Below, piece after piece: positions 27,698 through 36,047 of a DNA stretch of 57,187 nucleotides. The stretch comes from CAVRUD01 sp963849635. GTDB taxonomy: Bacteria > Chloroflexota > Chloroflexia > Thermomicrobiales > UBA6265. The notes under the pieces were generated by a model that made no database searches, was not told where the DNA came from, and worked only from the letters and a program-made list of their open reading frames with translations. The stretch is taken from positions 1 through 57,187 of the forward strand of contig CAWKIA010000011.1 in the NCBI GenBank assembly GCA_963849635.1, in the 5' to 3' direction. A program made the translations under genes and the position numbers. Each line of letters starts with the position of its first letter. The first letter of the stretch is position 1.

Positions 27698-28267
27698 ATG
27701 GACACCACAGCAGCGATGGGCACCACGGCCGGCCACTGGCCGATCCGCGGCGGCATGACCGTCTACGGCGCCGACGGCGACAAGGTCGGCAAGGTCACCG
27801 AGGTGGGCGCCGCCTACATCACGGTCGAGCAAGGCTTCTTCGTCACGACCGACTACTATGCCCCCACCAGCGCCATCGCGGCGGTCGGCGACCGCGAGAT
27901 CCACCTCACCGTCCCCCTGGACGAGGTCGTCCACCAGGGCTGGGACCTGAAGCCGGCCGACTGGGACACCGCCGCCTACGCCGAGGCCGAGGTCCTGGCC
28001 GCCGAGTACGTCGCGGCGGGCGCGCTCGGTGCGCTCGCCCCACTCCGCCCCGTCCTGTCCGAGGCGACCGACGACATCCACTACATCGTCGTCGCGGCGA
28101 ACACCGCCTCCGGCTGGACGCAGTACGACGCGTTCGCGCGGCGGCTGGGGATGACGCCGGCCACCACCGCGCTCTACGACCCGCAGGAGATCGACGCGGC
28201 GTTCGCCGACCTCCACGCCACCCGGGCGGACGGCCGGGACGCGGTCCTGGTGATCCTGTCGCTCTAG
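27698..28267 (+). CDS. PRC-barrel/DUF2171-type protein
   Basis: 189 residues, intact. The N-terminal half (IRGGMTVYGADGDKVGKVTEVGAAYITVEQGFFVTTDYYAP, then VGDREIHLTVPLDEV) has the small beta-barrel pattern of PRC-barrel/DUF2171 domains, with G-x-V-x-x-V strands. The C-terminal half (SEATDDIHYIVVAANTASGW) is not recognised. Such proteins are usually stress-related in this group. The gene is followed by a 12-bp-stem hairpin. Confidence 0.7.
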   Translation: MDTTAAMGTTAGHWPIRGGMTVYGADGDKVGKVTEVGAAYITVEQGFFVTTDYYAPTSAIAAVGDREIHLTVPLDEVVHQGWDLKPADWDTAAYAEAEVLAAEYVAAGALGALAPLRPVLSEATDDIHYIVVAANTASGWTQYDAFARRLGMTPATTALYDPQEIDAAFADLHATRADGRDAVLVILSL

Positions 28268-28358
28268 ATGCCGCGTCACGCCGCCGAATCACGCCGATAC
28301 CGTGCGTGGGGGCTAGCGAGTTCCCGAAGGCACAGCGCCAACCACTCATCGCAACGAA

Positions 28359-28386
28359 GCGGACCGGGGAGCGATCCCCGGTCCGC
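28359..28386 (+). terminator. Hairpin terminator after PRC-barrel gene
   Basis: GCGGACCGGGGA (28359-28370) and TCCCCGGTCCGC (28375-28386) form a perfect 12-bp stem with a 4-base loop (GCGA). There is no T run. It lies about 90 bp behind the PRC-barrel stop and could serve both strands. Confidence 0.7.
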
Positions 28387-28501
28387 GCCGATTCCCGCAC
28401 TTCCGAGGGGACTGTAGGGTATCAACGAAGCTGGTTTGAATCGTCGGGAACACCAGAAACACCGATTGCCAGTGCTCGTAAAGCGACGCCCTCTATGGAG
28501 G

Positions 28502-28741
28502 TTACTTTTCGGTCACCTTATAGACCTCACCGTGTGCATCGTACGTTGTCCACCGTCCACCTGGGACTCCCTTGTTGAACGTTCCGGAGCGTTTGAGCGT
28601 CCCATCCAGGCGATACCATTCCCAGTATCCCTCCGCCTGACCGTCAACTATTTTGCCTTTTGACCAAACCGTCTTTCCATTGGCATGGTACTTTATGGTA
28701 AGTCCGTCGATCACTTCTGATTTTTTGGGGGTTACCGACAC
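28502..28741 (-). CDS. YwqK/MORN-repeat-like small protein
   Basis: 79 residues: GLTIKYHANGKTVWSKGKIV, then GYWEWYRLDGTLKRSGTF, then GGRWTTYDAHGEVYKV. These are the G-x-w-x-y-y-x-x-G-x-l repeats of the YwqK/MORN-variant family, often labelled antitoxin component YwqK. Base composition is visibly more AT-rich than all neighbours, pointing to recent transfer. No partner toxin is seen. A role in a toxin-antitoxin pair is therefore not supported here. Confidence 0.65.
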   Translation of the reverse strand: MSVTPKKSEVIDGLTIKYHANGKTVWSKGKIVDGQAEGYWEWYRLDGTLKRSGTFNKGVPGGRWTTYDAHGEVYKVTEK

Positions 28742-28814
28742 AACATTAGCCTCGCGAGTTGGAGTGTACGGACACCACGCAATCCTACCACATCACGCGG
28801 CCGATACAGTTGCG

Positions 28815-29017
28815 TCCAACGGGGCGGCGAAGAGCGCATTGCTCAGTTCCGCGACGGTGCGGGCAACGCGACGCTGGACAACACCCGCTTTGTGCTTGAC
28901 ATCGGCAGCACGATCGAGGTGGACCTCACGTACTTCAACTAAACGGACGGGGCGATCAACTACGGGGTCTCCAACAACGTCGCGGGGGTGCCGATGGGGC
29001 AGTGCGCCAACCTCTAG
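28815..29017 (+). pseudogene. Degenerate coding remnant
   Basis: One frame reads GEERIAQFRDGAGNATLDNT, then RFVLDIGSTIEVDLTYFN, an in-frame TAA, TDGAINYGVSNNVAGVPMGQ and CANL with stop. It looks like the C-terminal end of a secreted beta-rich protein interrupted by one stop. No start is visible, and the family was not recognised. Confidence 0.4.
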
Positions 29018-29149
29018 GCGGTGCGAACTGACGCAATCAACGCAAGTTGGGGAGTGATTCCCGGCCCGCGCTGTGTATTGAGTCGTTGCGGCGCGTGTCG
29101 TAGGTCGATCATCTGGCGCGGGTTGACGGGGACGGTTGGGTTCCACAAT

Positions 29150-32035
29150 ATGGCAGCACGCATTCTGTCGCCGCCAAAGGACGCAGCCGTGTCCGAGCCG
29201 CTGCCGCCAGGCCCCATCGCAGCCGACGAACCCTCCTTGGGCGCCGACCCGCCGCCCCACGTCTTCGTGAGCTACGCTAGCGGCGACCGGCCACACGCCT
29301 TGGCCGTGACGCGGGCGCTGGAGGGCGCCGGGGTGCCCGCATGGATCGATGTCGCCGGCATCGGCGGCGGCCAGAGCTACGGCCCGGAGATTGTCGATGG
29401 GATCAGAGATTGCGGCGCGCTGGTGCTGCTGTGCTCCGCCGTCTCATTGTCATCGCGCAACGTGCGCCAGGAGATCGCCCTCGCCTGGCGCTTCGACCGC
29501 CCGATCCTGCCGCTGCGATTGGAGCCGGTCGAATTCCCGGACACCCTGGTCTACTGGCTGGAGGGGGCCCAGTGGATCGATGTCTTCGACGATCCCGAGG
29601 AGGCCTGGCTGCCGGCGGCGTTGCGGGCGCTGGACCGCTTCGCCGCCAGCCCGGCGCGGGAGCCCCTCCAACCAACGGCCGATCCCACCGGCACCGCCCA
29701 AGCCATCCTGCCCGTCCCGCCGACGCCGCTGCTGGGCAGAGACCCCGAACTTGCCGATATCTGCCGGCGCCTGGACGGCGGCGCGCGGCTCCTGACGCTC
29801 ACCGGACCGGGGGGCACAGGCAAGACCCGCCTCGCGCTGGAAGCGGCCCGGGCCGTGGCCGAGGGCTTCCCAGGCGGCGCGGTCTTCATCGACCTCGCGC
29901 CGGTGACCGACCCGGCGCTGGTGCTGGCGGCGGTCGCCGCCGCGCTCGGCGTGCGGGAGGGGATCGATCGGCCGCTGGCCGAAGAGCTACGGGCCTACAT
30001 GCGCTCGGATCGGCTGCTGCTGGTCCTGGACAACCTGGAGCAGGTCCTCGGCGCGGCCGGGGACATCGCCGGCCTCCTGGCCTTTGCCCCGGGCCTGGTG
30101 GTCCTCGCCACGAGCCGGGCGCCCCTGGGGGTGCGCGCCGAGGAGGAGATCGCCGTCGGCCCCCTGCCATTGCCGCCTGCCGCTGGGACGCCCGACCAGG
30201 TCGCCGCGGCGCCGGCCGGAGCGCTCTTCCTGGAGCGGGCCCGGGCGGCCGGGGCAGACATCGCGTTGACGGACGCCAACGCCGGCATCGATCGCCGAGA
30301 TCGTGCGGCGTCTGGACGGGCTGCCGCTCGCGATCGAGCTGGCGGCGGCGCGGACGAGAATCTTCCCCCCGAGGCGTTGCTGCGCCGCCTGGAGAAGCGG
30401 CTGCCCCTGCTGACCGGCGGTGCGTCGCGACCTGCCCGAGCGCGCAGCGGACGTTGCGGGGGACGATCGCCTGGTCCCACGGTCTGCTGGCGAGCCGAGG
30501 AGCAGGTCGCCTTCCGGCGCCTGGCCGTCTTCGCCGGAGGGTGCTCCTTCGAGGCGGTCGAAGCGGTGGTGGCCGGGGATGGGCAGGTCGACCCCTACGA
30601 GGCGCTGGCGGCGCTGGTCCGGCAGAGCCTGCTGCGCCAGGAGCGGGCCGAGGGCGAGCCCCGCTTCGCCATGCTGGAGACCATCCGGGAGTACGCCGCC
30701 GAGCAGCTGGAGGCCAGCGGCGAGGGCGAGGCGATCCGGGGGCGGCACGCGCCGGTTCTTCCTGGACATCACCGGCGGCGCGGACGCACCGCGCCTCTAC
30801 GGCGACGGCGCTCGACGCGTCTGGCTCGACCGTTTGGAGCCCGACCACGACAACCTCCGCGCCGCCCTGGGTTGGGCGGTGGGGGCCGACGCCGCGACGG
30901 CCCTGCGGCTGGGCGCGGCGCTCTTCCGGTTCTGGGAGGTGCGCGGCCACCTGAGCGAAGGGCGGGCCTGGCTGGGGCGGGCGCTGGCCGCGGGGGCCGA
31001 CGCGGCGCCGGCGGTGCGGGCCGAGGCGCTGTGGGCGGCGGGCAGCCTGGCCGAGTGCCAACAGGACTACGACGCGGCCGCCCCGGCGCTGGAGGACGCC
31101 TTGATCCTCTGGCGGGCGCTCGGGGACCGGCGGGGCGCCGCCCGGGCCCTGCTGGGACTCGGGTTCGTCGCGCAGGGCAGGGGCCAGTACGCGGAGGCGG
31201 AGGACCGGTTCGGGCAGAGCCTGGCGCTCTGTCGCGCGGAGGGCGACGAGCGCGGGGTGGCGGTCGGATTCTGCCGGCCTGGCGGCCGTGGCGTACCTCC
31301 GGGGCGACCTCGGGCGCGCGACCGAGCTGTGGGAGGACGCCGCCGCGCGGCTCCGCGACCTCGGGGACCGCCGCTCCCTGGGCATGGTGCTGAACAACCT
31401 CGGCGCCGTGGCCTGGATGGCCGGGGAGGTCGACCGCGCGGTGCGGCTCCACGAGGAGGCGCTGGCGCTGGCGCGCGAACTGGGGGACGAGGTCGGGATC
31501 GCCAACTCGGTGCTCAACCTGGGCATGTGCCTCGCGAGCACGCACGCCGCCGGAACGTGCGGCGGTCCTGCTGGAGGAGGCGTTGCGGCGCCTTCGGAAG
31601 CTGGGCATTCCGGGTCTCGTCGTGATGGCGCTCTACCCCCTGGCGGCGCTCGCGCGGGAGCGGGGAGACGCGGCGCACGCGGCGTCGCTGGCGGGGGAGG
31701 GACTGGCCGCCGTGGACCCGGCCGGTGAACGGTCCATGGTCCCCTTCCTCCTGGAGATGGTGGCGGCGCTGGCGGCGGATGGGGGGCAGGCGGAGCGGGG
31801 GGCGCGGCTGCTCGGGGGGGCGGCCGCGTTGTGGGAGCCGGAGGACTACGAACCCAGCGGGCCCGAGCGGGAGAACCACGACCGGGCGAACGAGGCGGTA
31901 CGGTCGCGACTGGACGATGGGGACGCGGCGCGGCTGATCGCCGAGGGCCGGATGATGTCCTACGACGCCGCCGTCGCCGAGGCGGTCGCCCTGGCGGCCG
32001 AGTTAGCGGCCGGTAGAGCCGCTAACGGCGGCTGA
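29150..32035 (+). pseudogene. Second TIR-STAND (NB-ARC)-TPR protein, several frameshifts
   Basis: Joined frames give a protein of about 960 residues with the same order as the gene at 20886. The TIR domain has HVFVSYASGDRPHALAVTRAL, VPAWIDVAGIGGG and SRNVRQEIALAW with the candidate catalytic Glu. The ATPase has LLGRDPELADI, Walker A LTGPGGTGKTRLALEA, LLVLDNLEQV and LVVLATSRAPL; then RRLDGLPLAIELAAART, a LETIREYAAEQLEASG junction and TPR repeats up to AAELAAGRAANGG. Frame changes lie near 30285, 30425, 30495, 30750, 31275 and 31545. The first 380 codons are unbroken. A bidirectional hairpin follows at 32146. Confidence 0.8.
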
Positions 32036-32145
32036 GGCGACTTCGAAGCCCGCTGCGGAAGCAGCAGCTACGGAATCCGCGTTAGGGACTACTGTGGAAG
32101 CGTCCTCGACCGTGACGGGCGTCCGCGTCCGCGTCGTGCACGGCG

Positions 32146-32174
32146 GGAGGGCGGGCGATGATCGCCCGCCCTCC
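32146..32174. terminator. Bidirectional hairpin terminator
   Basis: GGAGGGCGGGCGAT and ATCGCCCGCCCTCC are exact complements around one base (32146-32174). It sits between the convergent TIR-STAND gene (ends 32035) and the ABM-like gene (ends 32222). TGTCT follows on the plus side. Confidence 0.75.
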
Positions 32175-32221
32175 TGTCTCTGGTCGCGTCGAAGCCATCT
32201 CCCCGCTCGGGGTCTCGCGGT

Positions 32222-32500
32222 CTAGTCGATGCGCTCGTAGATCTGCGGTGCGTCCCCTTGCCAGCCGGCGGCCTGCAGGCCGCTCATCTGCTCGGCGAGG
32301 ATATCCCGGTTGAACTGGGCGTGCTCCAGGGTGTCGAAGGTGCTCACCGAGACGGTGTCCCCGGTGGCGCGGTCGATGCCGACCTGCACACCCTGGCAGC
32401 CGGGAAGTTGCTGAATGGCGGCGCGGATGTCGGGTACTAAGCGGGAGACCTCGTCGTACTTGGCGGGATCGGTGTGGCCGTGGGTGGTGCGGACATACAT
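32222..32500 (-). CDS. Antibiotic-biosynthesis-monooxygenase-like (ABM) small protein
   Basis: 92 residues from MYVRTTHGHTDPAKYDEVSR. Pattern: strand, helix, LPGCQGVQVGIDRATGDTVSV (strand pair), TFDTLEHAQFNRDIL helix. This is the dimeric alpha/beta barrel of ABM/EthD-like proteins. The ATG at 32500 is chosen because strand 1 starts there. Catalytic activity is unknown. Confidence 0.7.
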   Translation of the reverse strand: MYVRTTHGHTDPAKYDEVSRLVPDIRAAIQQLPGCQGVQVGIDRATGDTVSVSTFDTLEHAQFNRDILAEQMSGLQAAGWQGDAPQIYERID

Positions 32501-32802
32501 GGGCGCTGTCCTTCTCTCCCAGCTCGGGAGACGTGCGCGCGGGTGGCAGGGACGATGGGATGGCGCGACTGGTTCTACCCTATCACATCCGGGCGGGCCA
32601 TCGGAAGATGCCGACGCGGCCTCGGCGTGGCCGGACCACCGAGGGGTCGCCGGATTGCTCGATTCACACTGACCCATTCCCCCAAATCGCGATCAAACTG
32701 AAGTGGTTATTTGTTGGCCATCCTGGGGCCGGCACCGTCCTTGCAACAACCGGCCGTGAGGACGGGACGAGCATCCCGCCCGTGCACACAAGGAGGTGCC
32801 GA
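32501..32802. other. Intergenic region between divergent genes
   Basis: About 300 bp with a locally AT-richer piece (CAAACTGAAGTGGTTATTTG near 32695) that may include the promoter of the following gene. AGGAGG at 32791-32796 is its ribosome binding site. No gene seen. Confidence 0.35.
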
Positions 32803-33063
32803 ATGGCTTCAGAATCAACCTACATCGAGCGCCGGGGCGACGTGAACCCGCAGGAGGGCGAACGCGAGTACGGCGACGTTACCTTCGCCGACCCGACCAA
32901 CAACAAATACCCGATCGACACACCGGAGCACATCCGCGCGGCGTGGAGCTACATCAACCACCGTGACAACGCCGGTAAGTACGACAAGGACGAGGTCGAG
33001 ACGATCAAGGGCCGGATCAAACGCGCGGCGAAGAAGCACGGCGTCGAGATCACCGCCGATTGA
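32803..33063 (+). CDS. Small DUF6582-like protein
   Basis: 86 residues: the tail KYPIDTPEHIRAAWSYINHR, then KYDKDEVETIKGRIKRAAKKHG is a recognisable helical module also found at the ends of phage-related and stress proteins. Here it stands alone after a short charged N-terminus (YIERRGDVNPQEGEREYGDV). A perfect AGGAGG precedes the ATG. Function unknown; DNA or protein binding by the basic helix is possible. Confidence 0.75.
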   Translation: MASESTYIERRGDVNPQEGEREYGDVTFADPTNNKYPIDTPEHIRAAWSYINHRDNAGKYDKDEVETIKGRIKRAAKKHGVEITAD

Positions 33064-33202
33064 CCCCTCTCCGCTTTCTGTCACAGCGAGACGTCTCAGC
33101 CGTTCAAGTGGATAACGGGACGTGCGGGGCCGGTCATTGCGCGATCGACCCCGCTGGGCGCTGTATGCCCACCATGCTCGGCCCGAAGGTAGGGGGAGCG
33201 CG

Positions 33203-33712
33203 ATGAGGACGAAGGCGGGTCTGCTGGAGCAGATCGACAACGCCGTGGCGACCTGGGATGAACTGGCCGCGGCGGCGCTACGAGCGGACCCGAACCGGCC
33301 CGGGGCAATGGGCGACTGGACCTTCGTCGACGTCGCCGGGCACCTCAACGGCTGGCGGGCTCGGTCAGTTGGGCGGATGGAAGCCGCCGCCTCTGGTACC
33401 GAGCCGCCACCACCACCCTGGCCGGAGGGCATGACCAACAGAACCGACGAGGGAATCGAGGAGATCAACCGCTGGTTCCACGAGCAGTACCGCGACCGCC
33501 CCGTCGCCGAACTTCTGGCCGAGGCCCAGGAGCAGTGGCGGCGAATCAGAGCGGCAGCGGAGATCGTTTCTGAATCGGATCTCCTCACCACCGGGCACTA
33601 CCCCTGGCTCAGTGGCTACCCCCTGAGCGAGGTCATCGTCGGGGAGGTCGAGCATTTCCACGACGAGCACGAGGCGGATCTGCGACAGTGGCTGACGGAG
33701 AGCGTCGAGTAG
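33203..33712 (+). CDS. DinB/ClbS-like four-helix protein, copy 1
   Basis: 169 residues: MRTKAGLLEQIDNAVATWDEL (helix 1), FVDVAGHLNGWRARSVGRME (helix 2 with the conserved H-x-x-GW), EINRWFHEQYRDRPVAELLAEAQEQWRRIRAA (helix 3), EVEHFHDEHEADLRQWL (helix 4). This is the DinB/ClbS (DUF1706) arrangement. ClbS-type proteins protect against the genotoxin colibactin; others are metal-dependent thiol-related enzymes. The substrate here is unknown. First of three tandem paralogues. Confidence 0.75.
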   Translation: MRTKAGLLEQIDNAVATWDELAAAALRADPNRPGAMGDWTFVDVAGHLNGWRARSVGRMEAAASGTEPPPPPWPEGMTNRTDEGIEEINRWFHEQYRDRPVAELLAEAQEQWRRIRAAAEIVSESDLLTTGHYPWLSGYPLSEVIVGEVEHFHDEHEADLRQWLTESVE

Positions 33713-33750
33713 ACGCGCGATAGACACGGATAGACGGGAAGGAACAGAGG

Positions 33751-34291
33751 ATGTCAAGCCCGCAGGACAGTCAGACGATGAGCAAGGCGGACCTGCTCAG
33801 CCACATGGATCATGCCCACGCGACCTGGGATGAACTGGCGGAGGCGGCACTCCAGTCGGATGTGCACCGTCCCGGCGCGATTGGTGATGGGGACTTCGTT
33901 GACGTGGCCGGGCATCTCAACGGCTGGCGCACCCGCACCGTCAACCGGCTAGAGGCCGCTGTCACCGGAGTCGAGCCCCCGCCCCCGCCCTGGCCGGAAT
34001 CCATCGTGGTGGAAAACGAAGAGACGGGAAACGTTGACGAGATCAACGCCTGGTTTTTCGAACAAAGCCGCGGCCGCCCTATCGAAGAAATCCTCGCCGA
34101 GGCCAGCGACCAGTACCGGCGACTGCACGCGGCGGTGGAGATCTCTCTCCGAACCTGACCTGTTCACACCAGGCCGCTATCCCTGGCTCGACGGTCGCCC
34201 ACTCAGCGATGTCGCGATGGGATCAGTCGAACACCTCCACGAGGAGCATGAGCCGGATATCCGAAACTGGCTGGCAGTCGGAGACGGGTAA
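33751..34291 (+). pseudogene. DinB/ClbS-like four-helix protein, copy 2, one frameshift
   Basis: The protein matches copies 1 and 3 (KADLLSHMDHAHATWDEL, FVDVAGHLNGWRTRTVNRLE, EINAWFFEQSRGRPIEEILAE). One extra base near 34143-34148 (ATCTCTCTCC) shifts it out of frame. The remainder (SEPDLFTPGRYPWLDGRPLS, SVEHLHEEHEPDIRNWL) continues to 34291. It is closer to copy 3 than to copy 1. Confidence 0.8.
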
Positions 34292-34308
34292 GCGGGAAGG
34301 GAGATCGG

Positions 34309-34842
34309 ATGCCGAGCGCGCAAGGCGATCAGACGACGAGCAAGGCGGACCTGCTGAGCCAAATCGAGCGTGCCCACGCGACCTGGGATGAGCTCGCGGC
34401 GGCGGCGCTAAGATCAGATGTGCACCGTCCCGGCGCGATCGGGGATGGAGACTTTGCCGCCGCCGCCGCGCATCTCAACGGCTGGCGCACCCGCACGGTC
34501 GACCGGCTGGAGGCGGCCGCCAACGGGACCGAGCCACCACCACCACCCTGGCCGGCATCGATGAAGGTAGACAACGAAGAGGATGTTCATGCGGTCAACG
34601 ACTGGTTCTTCGAACAGAGCCGCGGTCGCCCGATAGCGGAGATCCTCGCCGTGGCCACCGACCAGTACCGGCGAATGCGTGCGGCGGTGGAATCCATCGC
34701 GGAATCGGATCTGCTCACACCCGGCCATTACTCCTGGCTCGATGAATACCCACTCAGTGAAATCGTGTTGGGTTCGGTCGAACACCTCCACGACGAGCAC
34801 GAAGCGGATATTCGCAATTGGCTGGCGACGAAAGACGGGTAG
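34309..34842 (+). CDS. DinB/ClbS-like four-helix protein, copy 3
   Basis: 177 residues with KADLLSQIERAHATWDEL, AAHLNGWRTRTVDRLEAAAN, AVNDWFFEQSRGRPIAEILA, then YSWLDEYPLSEIVLGSVEHLHDEHEADIRNWL. The gene starts 17 bp behind copy 2, indicating an operon. In place of the FVDVAGH of the other copies it has FAAAAAH. A hairpin terminator follows at 34890-34919. Confidence 0.78.
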   Translation: MPSAQGDQTTSKADLLSQIERAHATWDELAAAALRSDVHRPGAIGDGDFAAAAAHLNGWRTRTVDRLEAAANGTEPPPPPWPASMKVDNEEDVHAVNDWFFEQSRGRPIAEILAVATDQYRRMRAAVESIAESDLLTPGHYSWLDEYPLSEIVLGSVEHLHDEHEADIRNWLATKDG

Positions 34843-34889
34843 GCGGGAAGACGGAGGCGGCAAGGCGGCAAGGAATGATGGGATAGCGG

Positions 34890-34919
34890 GAGCGCCAGCG
34901 GTTCGTGCCGCTGGCGCTC
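34890..34919 (+). terminator. Terminator of the ClbS-like cluster
   Basis: GAGCGCCAGCGG (34890-34901) pairs exactly with CCGCTGGCGCTC (34908-34919), with loop TTCGTG, followed by ATTTGACG. It lies about 50 bp after the third copy. Confidence 0.75.
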
Positions 34920-34976
34920 ATTTGACGAGGCGCTAGGCTAGCAGCAGGTCGGGCGGGGATCAGCGAGGAGAACGGG

Positions 34977-35780
34977 GTGGGGATGGGTGAGGTCCGGTGG
35001 CTGGATGAGGCGGGGCGGTTGGCGCTGGCGGAGGCGTTGCCGGACACGGAGCAGACGTCGATGAGCACTCACCGGCTGCGCTGGAATCTGGCCCGGGCGG
35101 CGGTGATCGGCCCGGTGGAGCGGCCGCAAGCGGCGGTCGTCCAGGCCCACGCCCTGATGACGGAACCGGCCGTCTTTGGCGAGGATCCCGCTCTGATCTG
35201 GCGGCTTCTGAGCGCGTTCGACGGGTGGACCAATCCCCACGTGGCGGTGCCGGTCGGGGCTCCCCTCGCGGCCCTGATCGAGGCCGAGACGGGCCGCGCC
35301 CACCGCCTCGAAGAGGAGATCTACTTCCAGGATCGACCGGTGGATGGCGGCCCGAGCACGCTCACCGATCCCGCTCCGCTGATGGTGCCGGACGTGCGCC
35401 GCCTGGGGCCGGCGGATATCCATCTCATGGAGGCGGCCACCGCCGCGATGGGAATGACCGGCTGGCGCTTTGGCAGCGCCGCCGCCCAGATCGAGGGTGG
35501 ATACGCGGCCGGGGCAGTCGTCGATGGGCGGCTAGTGGCGGTGGGATTCACTGCCTCGCGCAGCCCCCGTTACGGCGAGGTCGGAATCCACACCCTGGCG
35601 GCCTACCGGGGCCGGGGGTACGCGGCGGCGGCTGCCGCCCTGGTCGCGCAGGATCTGCACCGGGCGGGCCTGACCGTTGTCTGGAGCACGAGCACGGAGA
35701 ACATCGCCTCCCGCCGGATCGCGGCCAAGCTGGGATTGGTCGAGGTATCGCGGCGGGTCTACCTGAATCCGGTGGAGTAG
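34977..35780 (+). CDS. GNAT-family N-acetyltransferase
   Basis: 267 residues from GTG at 34977, where GAGGAG is well spaced; ATG at 34983 is the alternative. The C-terminal GNAT core has GEVGIHTLAAYRGRGYAAAA (motif A, R-G-R-G-Y-A), then VVWSTSTENIASRRIAAKLGL (motif B; N-x-A-S-x-x-I-A-x-K-L-G). The N-terminal region (PALIWRLLSAFDGWTNPHV) is typical of the GNAT subfamily whose members acetylate unknown small molecules. The frame is intact. Confidence 0.82.
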   Translation: MGMGEVRWLDEAGRLALAEALPDTEQTSMSTHRLRWNLARAAVIGPVERPQAAVVQAHALMTEPAVFGEDPALIWRLLSAFDGWTNPHVAVPVGAPLAALIEAETGRAHRLEEEIYFQDRPVDGGPSTLTDPAPLMVPDVRRLGPADIHLMEAATAAMGMTGWRFGSAAAQIEGGYAAGAVVDGRLVAVGFTASRSPRYGEVGIHTLAAYRGRGYAAAAAALVAQDLHRAGLTVVWSTSTENIASRRIAAKLGLVEVSRRVYLNPVE

Positions 35781-35840
35781 TGCCACCGGAGCAATCATTG
35801 GAGGACCGTTTGCTCCCTGGGATTCATCGCGAATATGAAG

Positions 35841-35876
35841 GAACGGCCCGCTCCGTACATTCGGAGCGGGCCGTTC
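35841..35876. terminator. Bidirectional hairpin terminator
   Basis: GAACGGCCCGCTCCG (35841-35855) and CGGAGCGGGCCGTTC (35862-35876) form a perfect 15-bp stem with loop TACATT. It lies between the convergent GNAT gene and the exoprotein gene. T-rich flank is weak. Confidence 0.8.
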
Positions 35877-36047
35877 TGCGTGCGCTCTGCCGTCCCACTC
35901 ACGGGGGGAACGATCGGTAGTAGAGATCGGGTGTGGGTTGAAGCGGAGGTCCTCGGCGTCTGGCTCGGCCTCTGCCGCGGGGGCAGGTGATTCGGTCGGA
36001 TCGAGCGCGGATGCGTCGGGTGGGGATGAATCTGGCCGGCCTGCTGG

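Noticed and set aside
28421..28470. GGTTTGAATCGTCGG resembling a tRNA T-arm
   Set aside because: No acceptor, D or anticodon stem can be built around it, and it ends in no CCA.
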